Part shown: positions 10,631-19,939 of the stretch, one piece after another
How the letters are laid out: each line of letters opens with the position of its first letter
Numbering within the stretch: position 1 is the stretch's first letter
DNA from: Neofusicoccum parvum
Lineage: Eukaryota > Ascomycota > Dothideomycetes > Botryosphaeriales > Botryosphaeriaceae
Direction: 5' to 3'
NCBI GenBank assembly: GCA_020912385.1
Contig: CP087221.1
Location: forward strand, 930,001 to 994,000
DNA length: 64,000 nt
The notes under the pieces: model-generated
The model's database searches: none
What the model was told of the DNA's origin: nothing
Seen by the model: the letters and a program-made list of their open reading frames with translations, nothing else
Translations under genes and position numbers: made by a program

Positions 10631-12346
10631 TCAACAAAAGTCACTCCGGCCAGAAAATCTCCTAAAGCGGCCCACATTGGCCCTCCCACGCCTAAGTTTA
10701 GAAGGAATCGGAGCGGGCCTCTTGACAGTAGCCACCATCCTCGAACAATGACCGGTTGGACTCGCAAGTCCCGCAGCATCTCTCTCAAAATTCACCACCA
10801 GTACCTTAACCTGCGCGCCTGCCGCCTGTACCTTGTCTGCAAGGCGATGGAAGAGTGTCAAAAAGTCATGCGCCCATCTCTGGTTCCCAGCGCAAAGCTT
10901 GTAGAGATCGTCGCACTCCACAACAAGGAAGCAATCCGTCATTTTCGACACCACTGTAGCGAGAAGGTCCAGCCATTCCGATTCCAAGTGACCGGAGGTA
11001 AACTTTGCAACGTTCAACTCGTGAGGCGTGTCAAGCAGTACGCTTGGCTCTGATTTGACCACTTGAAATATGAGAGATCTCAGTATGTTGGAAATGGAAG
11101 GCTGAGGACCTTCGTGCCCAATTGGGGATAGATTCCAAAACACATTACGTTTGGTAGATTTGATCTGGCTGATGACGTCGACTGCGATCTCTTTCGCTAT
11201 TGGATCGGCACGTGGCCCCGGTTGTAGAACCAGAATTGAGGAAGATGAGGTGGACACCCACCCTTTCAGAGTCTGCAATAGTCCGGGAGTGATATTAGAT
11301 GAGCGTTCTTTGAGCTTTCGACGGTGCATCATGGACTCGCTACTGTGTAATAGCTCTTCCGGGTCGTGATACGGCGTTAACCCAGTGCAGATTTGGGAGT
11401 ACTGCATGTCATGAATCCTTGGGTGGATGTCGCCAACGCGGTAGTCAATCCGTTGCACAACACTTTTGTTGAGACTGACTATCTCAATGATCTGTTTCAG
11501 CTGTGACTGTATCGTCGTCAACTCCTGCTGTATTCCAACTTGGTTTTCCTGGATCATGTGGACGTCCGAATGGATTTTCCGCACTTCAGCCCTGCTTTGC
11601 CCACTTGCAATCCTCGTGATAATGTCAGAGTACTCTTTGACATTGTTCACGATGTCTTCATACTCGAGTTTGAAAGGTTTGATGATCGAAGAAAGTGCGC
11701 GTTGTATGCCACTCTTTTTATACCATGCAGCAGCGCGGAGAAGAAATCTTGTGATCTGTGTGTACAAAGCAGTGATGGCTTCCTTCATCTGATCTGTATC
11801 GTAAAGCTCTGCAGTGAGTTTCACCTCGGGAAGAGCGTATCCGATACAGGTCAGTGCTCTCGCGAACTGCTCCACGAGTTCAGCGTGGTTGATGATACCC
11901 TTCAATCCTGCATTAGCTGAGACAAAATCTTCCACTAAGAGAAACGCTCTTACCATGAGAACAAACTTCATGGATCCCCACACAAGACCCACGTACTCTG
12001 GATGATGTTGTGCGAGGGCATCAAGAACTCCGCTATAATGAATAATGCGCGAAGACAGCTCATGGAGCCAATTACCAACGACCTTTCTCTTCCTCGCATT
12101 GCTGTCGTAGTTTGTCCTGATCTGCTCCACCTTCTCTGTAACATCGTTGACTGTAGTTGCTGTGGATAAGATATCCAGCAAATTCGCGTTCCCTGCGAAC
12201 TCCGTCAAGAGATAATTTGAGGCAGACTTGAACGCTTCTTGCGCGGAATCTTGGGGCCTTATCTTGTTACTTGTGAAGTTGTAGCAGAATCTTTCAATGG
12301 CCGAACTCACAGTGTTCCTGGTGACTTCCTCCGTATCATCGCACAT
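10631..12346 (-). CDS. DUF7708-type STAND-like protein with degenerate NTPase
   Basis: A 553-residue protein after removing a 54-nt intron (11900-11953); exons are 11954-12346 and 10631-11899. The intron is a multiple of three without stops, so the region is also open unspliced. Splicing restores the sequence FVLM-GIINHAELVEQFA. The N-terminal part (roughly residues 60-250) carries the helical domain found at the start of many fungal STAND/NACHT proteins, with the signature LDALAQHHPEYVGLVWGSMKF. A coiled-coil-like Gln-rich stretch follows. The C-terminal part has the layout of a NACHT/NTPase, but where a P-loop should be it reads LVLQPGPRADPIAK, without the GKS/T core; a Walker-B-like FLVVECDDL is present. 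No C-terminal repeats follow. Its start lies 465 bp from the start of the divergent AAA ATPase gene. Fungal STAND proteins often act in non-self recognition; that role here is inference. Confidence 0.75.
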   Translation of the reverse strand: MCDDTEEVTRNTVSSAIERFCYNFTSNKIRPQDSAQEAFKSASNYLLTEFAGNANLLDILSTATTVNDVTEKVEQIRTNYDSNARKRKVVGNWLHELSSRIIHYSGVLDALAQHHPEYVGLVWGSMKFVLMVRAFLLVEDFVSANAGLKGIINHAELVEQFARALTCIGYALPEVKLTAELYDTDQMKEAITALYTQITRFLLRAAAWYKKSGIQRALSSIIKPFKLEYEDIVNNVKEYSDIITRIASGQSRAEVRKIHSDVHMIQENQVGIQQELTTIQSQLKQIIEIVSLNKSVVQRIDYRVGDIHPRIHDMQYSQICTGLTPYHDPEELLHSSESMMHRRKLKERSSNITPGLLQTLKGWVSTSSSSILVLQPGPRADPIAKEIAVDVISQIKSTKRNVFWNLSPIGHEGPQPSISNILRSLIFQVVKSEPSVLLDTPHELNVAKFTSGHLESEWLDLLATVVSKMTDCFLVVECDDLYKLCAGNQRWAHDFLTLFHRLADKVQAAGAQVKVLVVNFERDAAGLASPTGHCSRMVATVKRPAPIPSKLRRGRANVGRFRRFSGRSDFC

Positions 12347-12811
12347 GAGTCCGATAAAGTCGGGTTACTTGATGAAGACGTCATTGATGAACTCGATTGT
12401 CGAAGAAGATGCAGGAGCCAGCCTGATGAGCGGATTGTTCTAGTGCCTGAGTGCTACGACACCTGACTTGTTTTTAGTGGGCCGACAAACGAGGCAGACT
12501 TGGGATCAGCCGCTTGCTGCAGGTTTCAGTAGCCGAAGCAAGGTATTTCATCCTTCCTATTCGCACATAGCTGCAAGATCCGGGGCTGTGCAAGCTGCGT
12601 CCGCAGCCTTGCTGACCCCCATCACATACGTGGCCGCCATGCCGCTAGTTATCATAGGCCTAGTGCATCTTATCACATGCGCAATATTCTACGCAGCTGC
12701 GTTGAAGCCTCAGCGTCGTCTATCTTAAGCCTTGCCTTCAGCCTCGAAAGTCTCAAGCACCCAACGTCTTTGTTTGTCACTCCTGCACCAACAAACTTTT
12801 CAGGCCTTTCA
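12347..12811. promoter_or_regulatory. Divergent promoter between STAND-like and AAA ATPase genes
   Basis: A 465-bp gap between the two translation starts. The reading frame of the AAA gene remains open upstream to an ATG at 12677, so its 5' part may be coding or leader. No operator is recognised. Confidence 0.35.
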
Positions 12812-15073
12812 ATGGAGACTTCCGATCACCCTCTTGACTCTGAATCGAGCGGAATATCGAAGAAGAGGAAGATTGGAGAGCTGGACGGTCATGCCAACCC
12901 TTTCACCTTTGAAAATGCCGGCCGGCAACATTCAGCCTCGGCTGTCCTGCCCGACGTGATGGATAATTCACCAGCGGACACCTTACGAGAGAGCCAAAAG
13001 ATCATCATCGTCAATAGGGTCTCCTGCGGCCGCCGTGAGGCACACGTTGAACATTTGAAAGAGAGCTATTATCTCGATTGCCCCAGGTTGTTCTCTGGTG
13101 ACCACAAGGCCAGCGCATTGAGAGGCAGGCACCGCATCAATGACGTCAAGGAATACATCGACCAGCATGAGAACACCTGCGTTATCATCCAACGGGACTA
13201 TTCATGTGAAAGTTTCCATGGTTCGGTTGAGGAGAAATTCGAGCGGCTGCACGTCCAAAACCCGAATATCATCGTTGGATCCCGGATTCGGCCCTACCTA
13301 TTTCGTCTCAAGAATGACACTCCTGAAGCTCCCTGGTGGTCTGAGGTCATGACCGTCTTCTCAAAATCTCTGGGAAACACGCTTAAATCATTGGGATGCC
13401 CTGGGAATATGAAGGCCCCCTACCTCCCACTGTATCATCGACGAGCACACATCACACAACTATTTAACGGCGCTCAGAACACTCCAGATGGGTTAGTGGA
13501 GTTGATGGATTATTTCGATGAGAACTTCATCTCGGAATACTCTGAAGCAGATTCCCTGTTTCAGAGTGGACTTGTCTCTAGGAAGCATTTTGCGAAAATG
13601 TTTGGTCCGGATGAGATCGTTGTCGACAATAGAGGCGGAGAATCTCTCGCGTACATGTCAACAGCAACTCCTGCATCTGGTGAGCATACATTTGCTCTTC
13701 AGTGCTGGTCCTGGTCCTTTGATGGAACTTTCAGAAAAAGGAACACCGAGCTCCAGGTTGCGTGGCCGGGGAGTGCTTCGGACATTCTACAGATCCACGA
13801 CTTGGGTGTGTACCCTCTGAAATTCGACAGCACAGGATTAGAGAAGCGGTTGAGACTTCGTGGGAAAAAGTTCTGGGAGTTTAGGATCAAGAAATACGTC
13901 AGCTATGCTACTGAAAGCCTCGGCTTTGATGTTCGAGTAGTAAGCCACATCGCCATCCTTGAGTACGAACTGATACTTACGATGATAGACGAACCCAAGA
14001 TACATGATCGACATGCAGACTTATCATCAGATGCATCCAAAAGAGTCAGAGGAGGTGGATGAGCCAGGCCACCCTTTGGATCCAGAAGCAATGAGAAGCG
14101 TTGACATACCCGACGATCCATTCGCACTGCTCCTACCTGCCCATGTTCTGGGCTATGGTCTACAGGACAAGAAATGGAGTATGTTACTGAAGCGAGCGCG
14201 TAAATTTACTTTCTAATGCAATGTACAGGAAGTCTTGACGTGGATTTCGTGGAAGGTGTGGCCTGGAACTCTACGGCATTCGAGAGACTTGTCCTCAGTC
14301 CACGGAAGAAAGAGATTATCAAAGCACTTGTCACCGTCCATGTGGATACATCCGCCTCAACAGACATCATTGAGGGCAAAGGCAACGGCCTTATAATGCT
14401 GCTCCACGGAAGCCCCGGTACTGGAAAGACCTTAACCGCGGAATCCATTGCGGAGCTCACTCATAAGCCGCTGTACCGTGTGACTTGTGGTGACATCGGA
14501 ACAGAACCTGAAGCCGTCGAAAAATACCTGGAATCAGTTCTCTATATCGGAACAACATGGGGCTGCGTAGTCCTCCTGGATGAAGCGGATGTTTTCTTGG
14601 AGGAACGAACGCAGAGTGATCTTCAACGAAATGCTCTCGTTTCGGTGTTCCTCCGCGTCCTGGAATACTACGATGGGATCCTCATCCTAACATCGAATCG
14701 AGTGGGCACATTCGATGAAGCGTTCAAGTCTCGCATCCAACTGGCTGTCCATTATCCTCGCCTGGACCGTCGTGGAAGGTGTAGAATCTGGAATGGATTC
14801 ATCAGCGGACTTGATGCAGAAAATGACAGCATTGACGTTGAGCGTCTCCGAGAAAATGTCGATGTTCTTGCGCAGTACGAGTTGAATGGAAGGCAAATTC
14901 GCAACACTGTCCGGAGTGCCAGACAGTTAGCTTATTACAAGAAAGAAAGGCTGGGATTCGAACATTTCGACGCAGTCATTGAGGTTGCAAATGAATTCGA
15001 GGAGTATCTGATCAAGGTGCACGGGCATGGAGACTCTGATTGGGCTAAAAGTCAAATGATCCGCGCAGAGTAA
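12812..15073 (+). CDS. AAA+ ATPase with N-terminal DUF7025-type domain
   Basis: A 720-residue protein; exons 12812-13939, 13989-14178 and 14229-15073, introns of 49 and 50 nt. The C-terminal third is a complete AAA module: Walker A GSPGTGKT, Walker B VVLLDEAD, sensor-1 LTSN, and an arginine-rich end of the core (FDEAFKSRIQLAVHYP), followed by a helical lid. The upstream half matches the fungal domain that precedes such AAA modules (segments such as FALQCWSWSFDGTF and RYMIDMQTYHQMHP, the second restored by splicing). I chose the ATG at 12812, giving METSDHPLD and an acidic, Lys-rich N-tail; an in-frame ATG at 12677 would add 45 residues. Such proteins resemble BCS1/CDC48-like remodelling ATPases, and their substrates are unknown. 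It is paired head to head with a STAND-like gene. Confidence 0.85.
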
Positions 15074-15365
15074 TGGAGGGTAGATCCTCGGTAGGCTGGT
15101 ATAAGGGGGTGTTTTGATATATAGTTTCTCAGTACACCTTTTAGACCCCGTTGAGGATGTGAATATCATGTGCGAGTAAGGTGGTGCATCAAACCGACGG
15201 AGTTAATCGCGTGCGCTATATTATCTCGCCTCACCCTCCTTTTGGCGGTTTCGAAATCAGTGTCCTCCCTCGTGGATCAATCTTCCTGTACCAATGTCGT
15301 TAGGCAATGCATGGAGTATACGTTTCTATTGCCACTCGCCTCTGAGGACCTTCTTAGTGTCCGCG

Positions 15366-16586
15366 TTAGGACCTGAGCCTATCGGTGAGGATAGATATCT
15401 CCTTGCGAATCTCGTCAGTCGCGAGAGCGTGAAAGCGCACAATCTCCTCCTTCTGCCACTGCTGGATCTCAATGGGCTGCTTGGCCTCAAGCTGCTGTCT
15501 GTGCCAATGCTCCTTTCCGTGCATGGCGGCCTCGACCTGCGGTCTCATACTCTGTAGGTCGTCTTTACGCTGGAAGATACGCTCGGTCCAGAGCTTCTTC
15601 TCCTTTTCTAGCTCTTCGGTGATTTTTTCCTTGCGTTGCCGCGAGTCAAGACTATAAGAAATGTTAGTACGGAGAAATTAAGATATAAAAACGAGGCGGC
15701 TATAAGAACGAAAAGACTAAATGCGGGAGGAATAATCGTACGCGGCTTGTCTATTGCGGAGAAGACGCTTTTGCTGCTTCAGCTCCTTGATCTCTTCCTC
15801 GTTGGTGGACTGGGCGATAAGCTGGTCGATGTTGAGCAAGCTGCGCTCGGGCGGGATCTCAAAGCGAGTGTTCTTCTTGCGGACGTCAGGGCGCTTGCGC
15901 TTGTTGATGGGGCGCGACTCCATCTCCTGGGCGGCCATGGCCATCCACTCCTTGGTGGAGTGCGGGGACGGCGGGTTCCCGGACGGGTCAGTGTGCCGTT
16001 TTTTTTCAAGACCCCCTGTTTCGTCTTCGACTGTCTGGAACCGACGCAACACCTCTTTCCTACGTTTCTGATCTTCCTTTATTCCCTGTTTCCATCGCAA
16101 AAGCTCTGAACGCCCTTCAAGTGCCACCAGACGACTGCCAACTTGCTGCTCCGGTACCGAGCCTGAAATGTCCTCTGAGATTGTGTAATTCATAAACAGC
16201 TCTTCACATCGGGTTGTTACAGTTGATCCAAGAGACGTAGATGCGCCGGTGATAGGAACTTGAGGAAAGTGCAGCATCGGGGCTTTTGAAAAGCGCGATT
16301 CTGCTTTCGAAACACGGTGTGCGGAATGCGGTCGATGCAAGCCTAAACCAAATCTTCCAGCAGAAGCTGGAATAATTCCTTGATCATACCAATTAATCCT
16401 TTCAAAGGCCTTCACATGCCCTGCGTGAAGCGAGCAGTGTTCAAACGGATGTCCGATTAACATACCTGGTGGTTTTGGTTTGCGTTCTCCCCCATGACGG
16501 GCACCTGAAAGTGCGAGGCTAGGACTTGGGCCATTCTTTGATCGCACGGAGGAGGATTTTGAGGGGTCATGCTGGGATTGATGCAT
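15366..16586 (-). CDS. Short bZIP transcription factor with unusual N-terminal module
   Basis: Two exons, 15742-16586 and 15366-15651, joined across a 90-nt intron (15652-15741) that falls inside the DNA-binding motif. After splicing the basic region reads RLLRNRQAALDSRQRKEK, with the invariant Asn and Arg of bZIP proteins, followed by a coiled coil that stops after about 70 residues. Start at 16586 gives 376 residues; the frame stays open to an ATG at 16700 (414 residues). Residues before about 200 contain a module (SLALSG, then FMNYTISED, then RLVALEGR...RWKQ) that recurs in the zinc-finger pseudogene 1 kb away. The true start could lie much further in, near HSTKEW, in which case the upstream part would be a duplicated remnant. 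The protein ends abruptly at ISILTDRLRS, so it may be truncated. A role in transcription is supported; target genes are unknown. Confidence 0.6.
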
Positions 16587-17059
16587 TATTTGGCCGGGAG
16601 GCTGTGTTTCTGGATCGCGGCAAAGGGATATGTAGAGAAGCGTTGTCGTTGTACATACATGCCTGCAGTGTCTGTCGCGGAGGAACAACGCGACCGTCAA
16701 TAGAAAGCTGCGGGGTGATGATCACACGACACAGATCTTAAGTAAGCAGGCGCTATGCTGGCGCCGATAAGTTGCGCTGATCTGGCCCCCAACTCTCACG
16801 GAGTTTTTGCTGGTTGCTAGCACCCTTCTTATACAAATTTACCAATTTCCTCCTTTTAAACTCATTTAACGGAGCCGGTGAAACGAATTCTTCTAAGCGT
16901 TATAGTAGTATCTTAGAGATAAGGACAATACTTCAAAATTAGGGACCAATCTATAGCAATGTCAGATGCCCCCCCATCACCCACACTACCCTCTCCTCCA
17001 TGCTATTAATCAAAGTAACTTTAACGCACAAAATTGCTATACAATCCGTCGTCTCCTCC
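16587..17059. other. AT-rich gap between bZIP gene and zinc-finger pseudogene
   Basis: About 470 bp, becoming AT-rich between 16800 and 17035. The only open-frame signal is the possible extension of the bZIP gene to 16700. Nothing else is recognised. Confidence 0.45.
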
Positions 17060-18282
17060 CTCTGCCGCCTCATTCCGGCCGCTGGGCAAGGACTTCTCTG
17101 AGTTGCCAGTCGTCTATGTCTTTGTCGACGTGATGGACACGTACGTGTCGCTGCAAGTTGTCTGGTCGAGGGTATTTACGGTCTTGCTCGGGGCAAAATG
17201 GGCAAACTTAGCCTGGCGGATCGTGCACGAGGCCGTGTCGAATCATATCATTCTTACGCCTGAATCCTTTACCGCCTTCTCCCTGCGGACACCCTGGAAC
17301 TGGGCAATAGTGTGGCCATGATTGCGAATGGACTTTTACGTGGGAACTATAAGACCATTAGAATAACCTTTCCAGCAAAGTTTTTTTTTCCATGAAACCC
17401 TACCTGAACAGGTATTGCGTTTGGAAGGGTGGTGCATTGCAACCAGGGAAATCGCATTTAAACCCATGTGTGCTACTGAATAATTGGTAACCTGACGGAG
17501 GCGAAAGCCTAATTCTGGCACTGTTGTCGCTGTTTATGGGCGATAGAGGGTTTAGCGGTGATGTGACCGGAGAAATGTCTGGCCAAATGTTACTCGGAAA
17601 AAGGCTGTCGTCGACGCCACGATTTGTCACTGTATGACCTTCTCGAAAGTCTTCTGACCTAGCATCCAAGTCATGCTGCGACTAGGTTCTTTGGAGTGCG
17701 ATCTCCCGTCTTCGGGATTCATTGATCTGCGATCTCCACCGTGAGGCCTGAGGACGTTCCTGAAGGGCCACTAGCCGGCGCCCGCACCGTTCCTTTGATG
17801 CATCCTCTGAGATTGTGTAGTCCATGAACATCTTTGCGTTTCTGTGGCTTGAGGATTGGGCGGAGGGCGGTTTCGGTTTTGAGATGCGATGGTGAGCACT
17901 TAGTTGACGGGGGGCTGCATTCATATAGTTAGCTACTGCATATTGTGCTCGAATGGGCTTTTTGCTCACTTCTTGAAACATTTCCAAGGTTTATAACCTT
18001 TGCTGGGGACCCAAGCGGTCGTGTCCCAAATGCGCCGGATCTGCCCGACGGTTTTGAGATCCCGTTGGGCGCATGGTGGCGGCCTGAGAGGGCGAGGCTG
18101 AGGTTGGGCCGGCTTCTTCTTTCCATGGACGAGTCTATTGAAGTACGGAGAAACGGTTTCTCTCCAGTGGTTGCATGGAATAAGGAGCGCGACTTGATGG
18201 AGATGGGTACTAAGGATCCTGTTTGACTCGAGAAATGGGCAAAAAAGCGGTTGCGGGGAGCAAGTTGCGGAGCACTAATCAT
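17060..18282 (-). pseudogene. C2H2 zinc-finger transcription factor, inactivated
   Basis: Reading the minus strand, a C2H2 protein is visible across several stop codons. The N-terminal region (about 18282-17987) has SLALSG. After an apparent frame change or intron ending ATGCAG near 17900 come FMDYTISED and RRLVALQER. A TAG at 17682-17684 interrupts the frame. Then comes a first finger with Cys in CDFPGC and His in SSHVKVH, joined over a 57-nt intron (17347-17403). A second finger follows (YCPVPGC ... MIRHGLVH). A TAA at 17208-17210 sits exactly where the third finger (G-stop-VCPFCP ... LQRHVRVHH) needs an aromatic residue, and a TGA at 17070-17072 follows LAQRPE. Three in-frame stops in otherwise well-preserved finger sequence point to a recently lost gene. 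The N-terminal module is shared with the neighbouring bZIP gene. Confidence 0.7.
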
Positions 18283-18784
18283 GCGATACAGCTATCATGC
18301 AGACACTGCCTCCTTAGGCGAGGCCAGCTCAGCCCCCATCCGCCGAGCGGGTGGGGCTGGGTGCATGCAACTAAGCACACACTTACCCCCGTAGGGTTGA
18401 GTTTCGATGGGTCTGTACTACGTTACCCTCTGCAACCTACATATTGTAAACTAACAAATGGCATCTTTAAAATTAGACTACACAATCTAGTAAAGCAGGG
18501 GAAACTCTCGTAGGCGTGTGACTAGCCATACCCACCCATACGGGTGCATGATATGATACCATTGTTAGGAAATTGAAATGCATCTACACGGCTTCTTTCT
18601 CAATATTATATTTCTAAAAAGCTGACCTCACCCTCTGCATTGGACCATCTAATCAGGTCAAACTATGGCCAGCACTTTCAACCACAACATTTCGAACGCA
18701 TTTCAAAAGAAAGGAGACTCTTGAAATGAACCATTCCATTGCGCTGTTCATTCTCCTAATCTACAATGAACTGCTACATACTCC
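18283..18784. other. AT-rich intergenic region
   Basis: About 500 bp between the zinc-finger pseudogene and the DUF7918 gene, AT-rich from about 18420. No gene or RNA is recognised. Confidence 0.45.
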
Positions 18785-19939
18785 TCAATCCGAATCATCA
18801 CATAAATCAATAACTTCGACGTGCCCGGTTCGCCGACGTTTTCGGGATGGCCCATCCGTAACCTCCATATCAGAATCCATCTCGCTGGGTATACTAGGTA
18901 GAGTAAATGAACTGCTTTCCCTCTCGCGCTTCGTCTCTAATTTAATATTCAGTTGGGCGGCATCTCGTTCCTGTTATGATCGGATCAGCTATGTGGAGAT
19001 TTCGAGCACAAGATATATCTCCTTACCCTTTGTCGCCGAACGAGCTCGCGTAACTCCTCCGGTGTCAACTCTTCGATGGGCCGCTCCTCCAACGGCACGG
19101 GCGTTGGTGACCTCGGAATAATGCACTCTGCCTGGAGTGCTCTTTTTGACCGATACTTGAAGGTAAATGTTGCAAATGGATGCCTCTTGCCGTCCACGTA
19201 ATCTTCGTACTCGAAATCCCACGTCATCCACGCGGTGCTGGCTCTTGATTTCCCCAAACTTGTGCATGTCAGCATTCGGTACGCCAGCGGTGAGGACTCG
19301 AGGAACGCACCTTGCTTGATGAGACACGGCTCGCCCTTTCAGAGCCTTCTCCGGAACTTTGTCAATTGTGCTGAATGATTTTCGGCTTCCTTCTCCCACA
19401 GCCGGCACGGCTCTGCCCCGATAAAAGCGGACGCTGATTTCTCCAAGCAGATCGAGCTTCTCCTTGAGCCCTTTTATTGCAGCACTCTGACCCGCCTCGT
19501 CTGCATACAGCCGGAAATCAGACTTCCCGTCACATGGAAAACGCATTCGTGGTGATGCGGAGGATGGATGCAACATACCAATCATCAAGTCCGAAAATAT
19601 CATGGGCCTCTCGACATAGCGGCCCTTCTCCTTCTTCCACACTCCGGTCATCTTGACGGTAAACGACTCCAGGTGCTTCACCGTCTCGGGCCGGAAGATG
19701 CGGCCATCGGCGTACTTGCCGTCGATGTAGACGAGGCCGTTGATGGCCCAATTCCTGTACTTGAACTCGCTGGCCACGAAGGTCCACTGCACGTGGAACT
19801 CGGCGCCGGACACGGCCTCGACGTAGCGCGTGGCGCCTCTCCTGTCGTCCTGCTCATCGTCATTCGCAAACTCCTCGGCCGGCTTCCCGCTCACGTGGAC
19901 CTGGACGTCGAGGCCGGGGACGCTGTCAAGCACGACCAT
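18785..19939 (-). CDS. DUF7918 family protein
   Basis: A 322-residue member of a fungal family of unknown function. Exons are 19579-19939, 19311-19500, 19027-19258 and 18785-18970; introns are 78, 52 and 56 nt, and the joined frame is open. Family features are the start MVVLDSVPGLDVQV, the SGAEFHVQ segment, a beta-rich core with LVYIDGKY, the LGEISVRFYRGRAV stretch restored by splicing, then DFEYEDYVDGKRHPFATFTFKYRSK, the ELTPEELREL helix, and a Lys/Arg-rich then acidic tail (SRKRRRTGHVEVIDLC). The basic tail looks like a nuclear localisation signal. The last exon (61 residues) would be missed if the third intron were read through, which hits a stop within about ten codons. No catalytic motif is visible. 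Confidence 0.85.
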
